Of a stretch of DNA of 64,000 bases, positions 17,752 to 25,667 are shown piece after piece. Source of the stretch: Actinoallomurus sp963736325. Lineage in GTDB: Bacteria > Actinomycetota > Actinomycetes > Streptosporangiales > Streptosporangiaceae. The translations under genes and the position numbers were made by a program. The stretch is taken from the NCBI GenBank assembly GCA_963736325.1, contig CAVTOG010000009.1, positions 682,001 to 746,000 of the forward strand, in the 5' to 3' direction. Under the pieces are notes generated by a model that was not told the DNA's origin, did not search any database, and saw only the letters and a list, made by a program, of their open reading frames with translations. Numbering within the stretch: the stretch's first letter is position 1; each line of letters opens with the position of its first letter.

Positions 17752-18838
17752 CCACGCTCTTCGACTCGGTCATCCCGTCGAGGACGTCCATGAGCGGCTC
17801 GACGCCCAGGCCCGGCCCGGCCGGCACGGTCATCAGCCCGTCCTCCAGCCGGAACGGCTCGGTGACGTCCTGGGAGTAATAGCGGTCGGAGGCGGAGACG
17901 TCGCCCGGCAGCGTGCAGCCCGGCAGCGCCGCGAAGGCCAGGTTGGCCGCGCGCCCGAGCCCGGTCTCCAGCATCCCGCCGCACCACACCGGCACGCCGT
18001 TCGCGACGCATACGTCGTGGATCCGCCGAGCCTCCAGGTAGCCGCCGACGCGCCCGGCCTTGACGTTCACGATCGAGCAGGCGCCGAGCGCGAGGGCGTC
18101 CGCGCAGGCACGCGCCGAGACGATCGACTCGTCGAGGCAGATCGGCGTCGTCACCATCTCGGCGAGCCGCGCGTGGCCGAGGATGTCGTCCTCGGGCAGC
18201 GGCTGCTCGATCAGCAGCAGGCCGAACGGGTCGAGGCCCGCGAGGTGCCGCCCGTCGCCTCGCGTGTACGCCGTGTTCGCGTCGACCTGCAACAGCACGT
18301 CGCCGAACCGCTCGCGCACCGCGCGTACCGGCTCGATGTCCCAGCCGGGCTGGATCTTGAGCTTGATCCTTGTGTAGCCCTCGGAGAGGTAGCCGTTCAC
18401 GTGGTCGAGCAGTTCGGGGATCGAGTCCATGATCCCGACCGAGACGCCGGCCGGCACGCGGTCGCGCGTCGCGCCGAGGAACGCCGCGTACGACAGGCCG
18501 GAGACGCGCAGCTCGGCGTCGAGCACGGCCATCTCCACGGCAGCCTTCGCCATGTGGTGCCCCTTGACCGGCGCGAACGCCGGGCCGAGCGCGCGTGCCG
18601 TCACGTCGGCGGGCAGCCGGGGGAGCAGGACGTCGCGGATGACCTGCTCGGCCCCGTCGACGTACTCCTCGGAGTACAGCGGCTCGGAGATGGCCACGCA
18701 CTCGCCCCAGCCCTCGGTCTCCTCGCCGATCACGTGGACGAGCAGCACCTCGCGCTCGGTCTCGGTCGCGAACGAGGTGCGGAACGGCGACACGAGAGGG
18801 ATGCGGATCCTGCGCAGCTCGACGGCGGACAGCTTCAT
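17738..18838 (-). CDS. Enolase-superfamily o-succinylbenzoate synthase / N-succinylamino acid racemase
   Basis: Protein of 366 residues of the MenC/NSAR subgroup of muconate-lactonizing-type enolases. Catalytic features are present: KxK motif (IKLKIQPG), metal ligands in VDANTAY, LIEQPLPEDD and CLDES, and the second catalytic lysine in NVKAGRVGG. OSBS and NSAR activities often coexist in this family. The start is ATG 18838, in a 4-nt ATGA overlap with the upstream GNAT gene, with GGAGG upstream inside that gene. Translational coupling to a GNAT enzyme of the same kind as the known N-succinyltransferase partner argues for the racemase role rather than menaquinone synthesis; there are no men genes nearby. 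Confidence 0.85.
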   Translation of the reverse strand: MKLSAVELRRIRIPLVSPFRTSFATETEREVLLVHVIGEETEGWGECVAISEPLYSEEYVDGAEQVIRDVLLPRLPADVTARALGPAFAPVKGHHMAKAAVEMAVLDAELRVSGLSYAAFLGATRDRVPAGVSVGIMDSIPELLDHVNGYLSEGYTRIKLKIQPGWDIEPVRAVRERFGDVLLQVDANTAYTRGDGRHLAGLDPFGLLLIEQPLPEDDILGHARLAEMVTTPICLDESIVSARACADALALGACSIVNVKAGRVGGYLEARRIHDVCVANGVPVWCGGMLETGLGRAANLAFAALPGCTLPGDVSASDRYYSQDVTEPFRLEDGLMTVPAGPGLGVEPLMDVLDGMTESKSVVRTA

Positions 18839-19581
18839 CGGACGTCCTCCAGGATGTAGTGGCCGGACCGGGTGAACCCGGTGACCCGGTATCCGGCGGC
18901 GAGCGGGCCGCCGAGCGCCGCACGCTGCGCACGCCGCCACTCTCCGGCGACGGCCGGGTCGCCGGCCCGCAGTGCGGCGATGTCGGTGGGTGTGCCGACC
19001 GCCAGGCGCGCGGCCCCGCGTGCCTCGCACTCCAGCGGACGGCCCGCCGGATCATCGGTGAGCGCCATCACGGTCCCGGCGTCCGGCGCGGTCAGGTCGC
19101 GGACGGCCGTGCTCTCACCGAGATCCCAGACCAGGACGAGACGGTCGCTGGGGTCGCCCGCGTTCAGCTCGTCCGGCATCTCGCCGTAGAAGTCCTCCAG
19201 GTACTCCTCGACGCGGGCGCCCAGTTTGGCCAGGTTGAAGTACGCGTTGCGTCGTACGAGCGGGTCGAAGGTCCAGGTGATCATGCTCATACCGCGCGCC
19301 CGGGCCCAGGCCCGCTGGTGCAGCTTGATCGCGTAGCCGACCCCCCGGCCTGGCGCGGTGACGCCGGCGATATGGGAGTGCAGGCCGCCGTCGGCGGTGG
19401 GAAAGGCCGCGCAGACCCCGAGCAGCTCGTCCCCGTCGTACGCGCCGGCGACGTAGCCGCCGATGTGCCTCACCACGCGCAGCAGCTCGTACGGCATGGG
19501 GTCGGTCGGCCGCCAGATCCCGGCGAGCAGCGCCGAGGCCGCGAACAGCTCTTCCGTGGTGGTCAGCTCACGAACGTCCAT
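18835..19581 (-). CDS. GNAT-family acyltransferase coupled to the NSAR-like gene
   Basis: Protein of 248 residues with an N-terminal GNAT fold, including the acyl-CoA loop region (GVTAPGRGVGYAIKLHQRAWA), and a C-terminal extension. It resembles the COG3375-type acyltransferases found beside N-succinylamino acid racemases. In the characterised Geobacillus system such an enzyme succinylates D-amino acids before racemisation and desuccinylation. The stop codon overlaps the start of the racemase gene, so the two are made together. The third enzyme, an M20 desuccinylase, is not in this window. Confidence 0.75.
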   Translation of the reverse strand: MDVRELTTTEELFAASALLAGIWRPTDPMPYELLRVVRHIGGYVAGAYDGDELLGVCAAFPTADGGLHSHIAGVTAPGRGVGYAIKLHQRAWARARGMSMITWTFDPLVRRNAYFNLAKLGARVEEYLEDFYGEMPDELNAGDPSDRLVLVWDLGESTAVRDLTAPDAGTVMALTDDPAGRPLECEARGAARLAVGTPTDIAALRAGDPAVAGEWRRAQRAALGGPLAAGYRVTGFTRSGHYILEDVR

Positions 19582-19623
19582 ACCCCGATCGTGCCGTCAC
19601 CGGAATCCGGGAGCGGCATCGGG

Positions 19624-20649
19624 TCAGTGGAGTTTGGGCAGCGGGTTCGGGTTCGGCGTGGTCTTCTGGGTCTTCTGCGGCTTTCCGGTGGTGCCCGGAG
19701 GGGCGATCGAGAAGGGCACCGGGATGAGGTTCTGCAGGTAGACGTCGAACCAGCGGCCGTTTCCGGTGAAGTCGGAGACCTCGTTGGCGAAGGGCCCCAT
19801 CAGCTTGAACGACTTCTCCAGGTTGCCCTGGTTGCGTATCAGGATGTTCTCCACCTTGTGGAGGCTCTTCAGCGTGGGCGCGAGCGACGCCTTGTTCTCC
19901 TGGATCGTCCCGGTGATCTGCTGCGACAGCGAGATCGTGCCGGTCAGGAGCTGGTTGATCGTCACGCGCCGGGCGTTGATCTCCTGCAGGAGCAGGCCGC
20001 CGTCGCTGACCAGCACGGCGAGGTCGCCGCTGCGGTCGGCGAGCAGCTTCGTGACGTTGCGGGAGTGCTTGAGCAGCTCGTTCAGCTCGTCGTCGCGCGA
20101 CGCGACCGCGCGGGAGATCTTCTGCAGGCCGGCCAGAGAGCTGCGGACGTTCGCCGAGGACCCCTGCATCGTCTGCGACAGCGTGTCGAAGGAGGTCGCC
20201 AGCTGCTTGGTGTCGATCTTGCTGAGCTGCGCACTGGCGTCCTGCAGTGCGGGCACCACGTCGTACGGCGCGGTGGTGCGCGACACGGGGATCTCATGGT
20301 GCGCGGACTGCCGCCCGGGCCCCTTGGGCTGAAGGGCGAGGTAGTGCGACCCGAGCAGCGTCTTGATCTTGATCTCGGCGCGCGACTGCGTGCCGAAGGC
20401 CCTGCTGCTGGTGAACGACACCTTGACGTGGTCGTTCTCGAGGTCGACCTTCGCCACCTTGCCGACCTTCACGCCGGCGATACGGACCTCTTCGCCGGCC
20501 TTGAGCCCGGCGGCCTCGCTGAACGCCGCGGAGTAGGTGGTGCCGCCCTCGAAGCGCTGCAGGTTGAACGCGAGCGCTATCGCGACGCCCACGACCGTGA
20601 TTCCGGCGACGCCGATCAGCAACGGGTTGCGCTCGCGGAAGGGACGCAT
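19624..20649 (-). CDS. Orphan MCE/MlaD-family protein
   Basis: Membrane-anchored protein of 341 residues. One N-terminal transmembrane segment (about 10-28) is followed by the MCE domain (about 37-115, FSEAAGLKAGEEVRIAGVKVGKV), then a long helical region (about 140-300) and a proline- and lysine-rich tail. MCE proteins carry lipids across the envelope as hexamers together with YrbE permeases and an ATPase. Actinobacterial mce genes normally occur as six-gene operons with two yrbE genes; here a single gene stands alone. It may supplement a complex encoded elsewhere or be a relic. ATG 20649 has GAGG about 11 nt upstream. Confidence 0.85.
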   Translation of the reverse strand: MRPFRERNPLLIGVAGITVVGVAIALAFNLQRFEGGTTYSAAFSEAAGLKAGEEVRIAGVKVGKVAKVDLENDHVKVSFTSSRAFGTQSRAEIKIKTLLGSHYLALQPKGPGRQSAHHEIPVSRTTAPYDVVPALQDASAQLSKIDTKQLATSFDTLSQTMQGSSANVRSSLAGLQKISRAVASRDDELNELLKHSRNVTKLLADRSGDLAVLVSDGGLLLQEINARRVTINQLLTGTISLSQQITGTIQENKASLAPTLKSLHKVENILIRNQGNLEKSFKLMGPFANEVSDFTGNGRWFDVYLQNLIPVPFSIAPPGTTGKPQKTQKTTPNPNPLPKLH

Positions 20650-20886
20650 CAGCGGCTATACCTCGCGACGGGGTTCGGGGGAATGTGCGTTACGACGGGA
20701 TTTTCGCACCGGCGGCGCGCGAGTTCACGCCACAGGCGCACCATTGAACCCCATCGTGTGCCTGCACCCTACTGACGCGTATTTTCGGACGACAAGGACG
20801 AACGCCGAAAAGGTGGTCCGACCTGCGCGAGCGCTCTTCCCGTACGCCCAGGTCAGCAAGGGGTTACTGGCAAGGTGTGACGTACA

Positions 20887-22110
20887 TCACTGTTTCGGGT
20901 GGCCAATTACGGAGCGGTGTTCGCGTAGGCCCAGCGTGGCGGTCAGGGCGACGGCGACCAGGATCACCGCGTAGGTGACGGTCGCGGGCCAGCGGCCGCG
21001 CTCGTACGCGAGGCCGCCCGCGGAGCCGCCGACGCTGCTGCCGAGGTAGTAGCAGAACAGGTACAGCGCGGACGCCTGCGCCTTGCCGGTGTCCGCGCGG
21101 CGCCCCACCCAGCCGCTCGCGACGGCGTGCGCGGTGAAGAAGCCCGTCGTCATGACCAGCAGCCCGGCGAGCACGACCGGAAGTGAGTCCGGCAGGGTCA
21201 GGAGCAGTCCCGCGGCGGTCACCAGGCAGCCGCCGATCAGCACCGGGCGGCGGCCGGCGCGGTCGGCGAGCGACCCGGCGGCCGGTGAGCCGAGAGTGCC
21301 GGCGAGGTACATCAGGAAGACCAGGGCGACGAGCGACTGCGGCAGGCCGAACGGCGCGGCGATCAGGCGGTAGCCGAGGTAGTTGTAGACGGTCACGAAC
21401 ATCGCCATCATCGCGAACCCGACCAGGTAGAGCCGTCGCATGGCCGGATCGGCCAGGTGGGAGAACAGCGCGCCCGGCCTGGAGCGCCGGAAGAAGCGCG
21501 AGGCCGGCAGCAGCGCCCAGAACACCAGGGTGAACAGCAGCGCGACGAACGCCGTGGCGGCGAGCGCCCAGCGCCAGCCCACCAGGTCGGTCGCGAACCC
21601 CGGGATCAGCCGCCCGAGCAGCCCGCCGACGGTGTTGCCGGCGATGTAGCGCCCCATCGCGCCGCCCAGCACCTCCGGGTGGACCTCGTCGGCGAGGTAG
21701 GCCATGGCGACGGCCGGCACCCCGGCCAGCGCGACGCCCTGCAGCCCGCGGAGCGCCGCCAGCACCTCGAACGACGGGCTCAGCGGCATGAGCAGGCCCA
21801 GCGCCGCCGCCGTCACGGACGAGACCACCATGACCCGTGTACGGCCGTAGCGCTCCGACAGCGAGCTGACCGGGATCACCGCCAGGGCGAGCATGCCCGT
21901 GGCGAGGGAGACGAGAAGGCTGGAAGAGGTCGGAGAGACGCCGAAGACACCGGAGAGGGTCGGCAGCAGGGCCTGCGTGCAGTAGAGCGACATGAACGTC
22001 GTCAGCCCGGCGGCGAAGAGCGCCAGGTTGACGCGCCGCAGGCCGGGCGACCCGCGCCGGTGGCGTTCGGCCGAGGGGAGGACGGGGGTTCGGAGAAGCA
22101 CACCTTTCAC
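20887..22110 (-). CDS. MFS transporter (drug/metabolite efflux type)
   Basis: Integral membrane transporter of about 407 residues with twelve predicted hydrophobic segments. The inter-helix 2-3 loop motif is present as SLSERYGRTRVMV, and a repeat-like motif lies in the second half (GSLADRAGRRPVLIGG). It resembles proton-driven efflux permeases of the YnfM/arabinose-efflux group. The start is uncertain: GTG 22110 is chosen, with GTG 22104 and TTG 22155 as alternatives. It is divergent from a LysR regulator and shares its promoter region, a common arrangement for efflux genes controlled by their neighbour. The substrate is not readable from sequence. Confidence 0.82.
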   Translation of the reverse strand: MKGVLLRTPVLPSAERHRRGSPGLRRVNLALFAAGLTTFMSLYCTQALLPTLSGVFGVSPTSSSLLVSLATGMLALAVIPVSSLSERYGRTRVMVVSSVTAAALGLLMPLSPSFEVLAALRGLQGVALAGVPAVAMAYLADEVHPEVLGGAMGRYIAGNTVGGLLGRLIPGFATDLVGWRWALAATAFVALLFTLVFWALLPASRFFRRSRPGALFSHLADPAMRRLYLVGFAMMAMFVTVYNYLGYRLIAAPFGLPQSLVALVFLMYLAGTLGSPAAGSLADRAGRRPVLIGGCLVTAAGLLLTLPDSLPVVLAGLLVMTTGFFTAHAVASGWVGRRADTGKAQASALYLFCYYLGSSVGGSAGGLAYERGRWPATVTYAVILVAVALTATLGLREHRSVIGHPKQ

Positions 22111-22158
22111 CCTGTGCCGCGCCGGCTGATGCGTCCAATGAAAGTTTCTCCTCAAAGC

Positions 22159-22174
22159 TATGCTTGATACGCAT
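22159..22174 (+). promoter_or_regulatory. LysR-type T-N11-A box overlapping the LysR start codon
   Basis: ATGC-N7-GCAT at 22160-22174 is a symmetrical T-N11-A motif, the classic LysR recognition shape. It overlaps a TATGCT hexamer (22159-22164) that could be a -10 box, and its right arm includes the A and T of the LysR ATG (22173). Binding here would block the gene's own expression while leaving the divergent MFS promoter adjacent. Confidence 0.45.
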
Positions 22175-23021
22175 GGACCTCTCCACGGTGCGCTCGTTCC
22201 TCGCAGTCGCCGCCCACGGCCACGTCACGCGGGCGGCGGCCGAGCTGCGGATCTCCCAGCCCGGGCTGTCCCGCGCGATCGCACGCCTGGAACGCGAGCT
22301 GGGCGCGCCCCTGTTCGACCGCGAGGGCCGCACGCTCCGGCTGAACCACTTCGGCGAGATCTTCCGGGAGCACGCCGAGCGGCTGGTCGCCGCCGAGGAG
22401 GCCGCGCGGCGGGCACTCGCCCAGGCCGCCGACCCCGAACGCGGCGAGGTCGGCCTGGGGTTCCTGCACACGCAGGGCACCGTCCTCGTCCCCGAGCTCG
22501 TCCGCGGCTACCGCCGCGAGCACCCGCACGTGAGGTTCCGGCTGAGCCAGGGCAGCGCGGAACGCCTGCGGGCCGAGGTCGCGGACGGCCGGGCCGACAT
22601 GGCCATCACGAGCCCGCGCCCGGACGGCCTGTCATGGCACCCGCTGGTCACCGAACGCCTCTGCCTGGCCGTGCCCGCCGACCACGGCCTCGCCGGGCAC
22701 GCGACCGTACGCCTGGCGGACGCGGCGGCCGAGCCGTTCATCCTCATGCGCCACGGGTTCGGGCTGCGTTCCATCACCGATGAGTTGTTCGGGCGGGAGG
22801 GGCTCACCCCGGAGATCGCCTTCGAGGGCGAGGACGCCACGATCCTTCGCGGCCTGGTCGCGGCCGGACTGGGCGTCGCGGTCGTCCCTCCGGGCGAGCG
22901 GATCGCCGGTGTGTCGCAAGTGGTCATCGCGGACGCGCGCCGCACGATCGGCCTCGCCTGGGTGGACGGCCGTACGCGCCCGCCCGTCGTCGAGAACTTC
23001 CGCCGCTTCGTCGTCGGCTAG
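22173..23021 (+). CDS. LysR-family transcriptional regulator next to the MFS gene
   Basis: Regulator of 282 residues. The N-terminal helix-turn-helix reads VAAHGHVTRAAAELRISQPG, and the remainder is a LysR substrate-binding domain. ATG 22173 has no visible ribosome-binding site and sits just after a -10-like hexamer, so the mRNA may be leaderless. Divergence from the MFS gene and the T-N11-A box between them suggest it controls that transporter. Its TAG stop overlaps the TAG stop of the convergent phosphotriesterase-family gene in a shared CTAG at 23018-23021. Confidence 0.88.
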   Translation: MDLSTVRSFLAVAAHGHVTRAAAELRISQPGLSRAIARLERELGAPLFDREGRTLRLNHFGEIFREHAERLVAAEEAARRALAQAADPERGEVGLGFLHTQGTVLVPELVRGYRREHPHVRFRLSQGSAERLRAEVADGRADMAITSPRPDGLSWHPLVTERLCLAVPADHGLAGHATVRLADAAAEPFILMRHGFGLRSITDELFGREGLTPEIAFEGEDATILRGLVAAGLGVAVVPPGERIAGVSQVVIADARRTIGLAWVDGRTRPPVVENFRRFVVG

Positions 23022-24001
23022 GACGTGAAGTAGCGCCGCGGGTTGCCGACCAGCATCGCGTCGATGTCCTCGTCGCTCACACCGGCCTCGCGCAGGGCGG
23101 GCAGCACGTCGTCGTGGATGTGCTCGTAGTGCCAGTTCGGCAGGGCCTGCGGGCGGAGCTCGTCGTAGTTGTCGCCGAACCAGTCGATCCAGCACATCGC
23201 GTCGTGGCTGAGCACCATCCGGTCGGCGTAGCCGCGTTCGCAGAGCGCGACGATGGTCGCCACCCGGTCCGGCGTCGACCGGTAGAGGTCGATGCCGAAG
23301 CGGTCCATGCCGAGGATCGCCCCCGAGTCGGCCAGCTCCATCAGGTGGTCGAGGTCGCCGCTGTCGCCGCTGTGGCCGACGACGACCTTGGTCAGGTCGA
23401 CGTTCTCGGCGCGGAACAGGTCGAGCACCCACCGGCCCGTACCCGCGCCGGGGTTGGTGTGCACGGTGATCGGCGCGCCCGTCTCGCGGTGCGCGAGCGC
23501 GACCGCGCGGCACACGCGTTCGACGCCCGGAGCCGGGTCGGCGTGCTCGACGGCGCACTTGAGGAACGCCGCCTTGACGCCGGTGTCGGCGATGCCCTCG
23601 GTGAGGTCGCGGACGAACTCCCCGGCGAGCGGGTCCGGGCTCTCGTCGAACAGCAGGCCCGGACCGCGGTTGAGGAACGGCAGGGGCGCGTCGGTGTAGT
23701 GGTAGTAGCCGGTGGCCGCGATGATGTTCAGCTCGGGCACCTGCTCGTTGATCCGCTGGATCCGCGGGATGTAGCGCCCTCCGCCCCAGACCGTGGGGTC
23801 CACGAAGGTGCGGACGCCGCGGGCGGCCAGCGAGCGGAGCCGCTCGATCGCGTCGGCGACCCGCACCTCCTCGTCCCACCACCGGCCGACACCGGAGTTC
23901 TGCATGTACTCGGTGTTCACGAAGAACACGTGCTCGTGCATGAGGGTCTGGCCGAGCAGGCCGACGTCGACGGCTCCGCGTACGGTCTCGACGGTGGGCA
24001 T
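23018..24001 (-). CDS. Phosphotriesterase-family metal-dependent hydrolase (lactonase-like)
   Basis: Binuclear metal hydrolase of 327 residues. The family set is visible: HEH near the N-terminus (TLMHEHVFFV), the bridging carboxylated lysine in AAFLKCAVEH, histidines in ITVHTNPG and VVGHSGD, and the final aspartate in MVLSHDAM. Relatives are lactonases or phosphotriesterases; promiscuity is common and the physiological substrate is unknown. ATG 24001 has GAGGAGG upstream. It follows an SDR gene after 30 nt on the same strand, so the two are probably co-transcribed. Confidence 0.85.
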   Translation of the reverse strand: MPTVETVRGAVDVGLLGQTLMHEHVFFVNTEYMQNSGVGRWWDEEVRVADAIERLRSLAARGVRTFVDPTVWGGGRYIPRIQRINEQVPELNIIAATGYYHYTDAPLPFLNRGPGLLFDESPDPLAGEFVRDLTEGIADTGVKAAFLKCAVEHADPAPGVERVCRAVALAHRETGAPITVHTNPGAGTGRWVLDLFRAENVDLTKVVVGHSGDSGDLDHLMELADSGAILGMDRFGIDLYRSTPDRVATIVALCERGYADRMVLSHDAMCWIDWFGDNYDELRPQALPNWHYEHIHDDVLPALREAGVSDEDIDAMLVGNPRRYFTS

Positions 24002-24031
24002 GAGGCGCCTCCTCAGAGCTGGATCAAGATC

Positions 24032-24817
24032 CTAACGGTGGACTCCGGCGACGAGTCTGCGAAGCCCCGAGAGCCACCGATCGCGGTCGGCGCCCTTGCG
24101 CCGGACGTACTCGGCCACCTCGGGGTGGGGGAGGATCAGGAACTTCTCGGCGGCGAGCCCGGCGATGACCGACTCGGCCACGTCCTCGGGCTCCAGCACG
24201 TCGCCCGCCGCGGTCACGGTCTTGATCGCGATGCTGTCCTCGCCGCTCGTGAGCAGCGGCGTGCGGACGCCCTGCGGGCACAGCGCGCTGACCTTGATCC
24301 CCTGGTCGCCGTAGGTCAGCGACAGCCACTCGGCGAACGCCACGGCCGCGTGCTTGGTCACGGCGTACGGCGCGTCGCCCGGCTGGGAGAGCAGCCCGGC
24401 CGCGGAGCAGGTGTTCAGCAGGTAGCCCTCGCCGCGCTCCAGCATGCCCGGGATCACGGCGCGCGCGGCGTACACGTGCGCCTGGACGTTGACCGCCCAC
24501 GCGGCGGCCCACTTCTCGGGTGCGGCCTCCAGTCCGACACCGGTGCCGATGCCCGCGTTGGAGCACATGAGGCCGATGGGGCCGAGCTCGGAGACGGCCG
24601 CCGTGATCATTTCGAGGACCTGGCCCTCGTCGCCGACATCGGTGCGGGTGACGACCGTCGGGCAGTCGAGCCCGGCCGCGACCTGCGCCACGGCGTCGCC
24701 GTTGATGTCGGAGAGGCAGAGGCCGGCCGCGCCCTCGGCGGCGAACCGCCGGGCCATCGCGGCACCGATTCCACTGCCCGCGCCGGTGATCACAATGTTC
24801 TTCCCAGATACCTGCAT
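24032..24817 (-). CDS. SDR-family oxidoreductase
   Basis: Classical short-chain dehydrogenase of 261 residues: cofactor motif ITGAGSGIGAAMARR, NAG in CSNAGIG, catalytic serine in NTCSAAGLL and YxxxK in YAVTK. An acidic residue after the second strand (LSDING) suggests NAD(H) preference. No ribosome-binding site is evident at ATG 24817. It heads a two-gene unit with the phosphotriesterase-family hydrolase and is divergent from a second SDR, so this looks like a small catabolic locus; substrate unknown. Confidence 0.85.
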   Translation of the reverse strand: MQVSGKNIVITGAGSGIGAAMARRFAAEGAAGLCLSDINGDAVAQVAAGLDCPTVVTRTDVGDEGQVLEMITAAVSELGPIGLMCSNAGIGTGVGLEAAPEKWAAAWAVNVQAHVYAARAVIPGMLERGEGYLLNTCSAAGLLSQPGDAPYAVTKHAAVAFAEWLSLTYGDQGIKVSALCPQGVRTPLLTSGEDSIAIKTVTAAGDVLEPEDVAESVIAGLAAEKFLILPHPEVAEYVRRKGADRDRWLSGLRRLVAGVHR

Positions 24818-24882
24818 GGCAGGAACGTAACATCTGTCACTAGGCTGAACCTGATTCGGGTATCAGTGTGAAAGGCGGACCC

Positions 24883-25656
24883 ATGGGACTCGAGACCGGC
24901 CTGGCGGGCAAGACCGCCCTCATCACCGGAGCGTCGCGCGGCATCGGCAAGGCCAGCGCGCTGGCGTTCGCGGCCGAGGGATGCAACGTGGTCCTGTCCT
25001 CGCGTAAACAGGAGGCGCTCGACGCCGTCGCCAAGGAGATCCGCGCCGCGCACCCGGGCGTCCGCGTCCTCCCGAAGGCCGCGCACGTCGCCGACGAGGA
25101 CGCCGCGCGTGCCTGCGTCGAGGCGGCCATCGCCGAGTTCGGCCGCGTCGACGTCCTGGTCAACAATGCCGCCACCAGCCCGTACTTCGGGCCGCTCGTC
25201 GACCTGGACGCCGCGCGTGCCCACAAGACCGTGGACGTCAACCAGTTCGCGATCGTCCTGTGGACCGGGCTCGTCTGGAAGCTGTCGATGGCCGACCACG
25301 GCGGCTCGATCGTCAACATCGCCTCGGTCGGCGGCATGGTGACCGAGCACGGCATCGGCTACTACAACGCGACCAAGGCCGCCGTGATCCACCTGACCCG
25401 GCAGTTCGCCATGGAGCTGGCGCCGTCCGTGCGCGTCAACGGCGTCGCGCCCGGCCTGGTCAAGACCCACCTCGCCAAGGCGATGTGGGAGCACAACGAG
25501 GAGCAGATCGCCAAGTTCATGCCGCTCGGCAGGCTCGGCGAGCCCGAGGACATCGCCCAGTCGGTCCTGTTCCTGGCCGGTGAAACGTCGGGCTGGCTGA
25601 CCGGCCAGACCATCGTCGTCGACGGCGGCTCCGTCATCCGCCCGACGATCGCCTGA
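24883..25656 (+). CDS. SDR-family oxidoreductase
   Basis: Classical SDR of 257 residues: glycine motif ITGASRGIGKASALA, NNAATS in place of the usual NNAG, serine in NIASVGG, YxxxK in YYNATK, and the C-terminal VVDGG. The SSRKQ after strand two has basic residues that suggest NADP(H). ATG 24883 with AAAGG 7 nt upstream is preferred over the GTG at 24868. The stop is 11 nt before the ATG of the LLM gene, so the two form an operon. Members of this subgroup are often 3-oxoacyl-ACP reductase-like or steroid/alcohol dehydrogenases; the substrate is not known. Confidence 0.88.
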   Translation: MGLETGLAGKTALITGASRGIGKASALAFAAEGCNVVLSSRKQEALDAVAKEIRAAHPGVRVLPKAAHVADEDAARACVEAAIAEFGRVDVLVNNAATSPYFGPLVDLDAARAHKTVDVNQFAIVLWTGLVWKLSMADHGGSIVNIASVGGMVTEHGIGYYNATKAAVIHLTRQFAMELAPSVRVNGVAPGLVKTHLAKAMWEHNEEQIAKFMPLGRLGEPEDIAQSVLFLAGETSGWLTGQTIVVDGGSVIRPTIA

Positions 25657-25667
25657 GGAGGCTTCCG

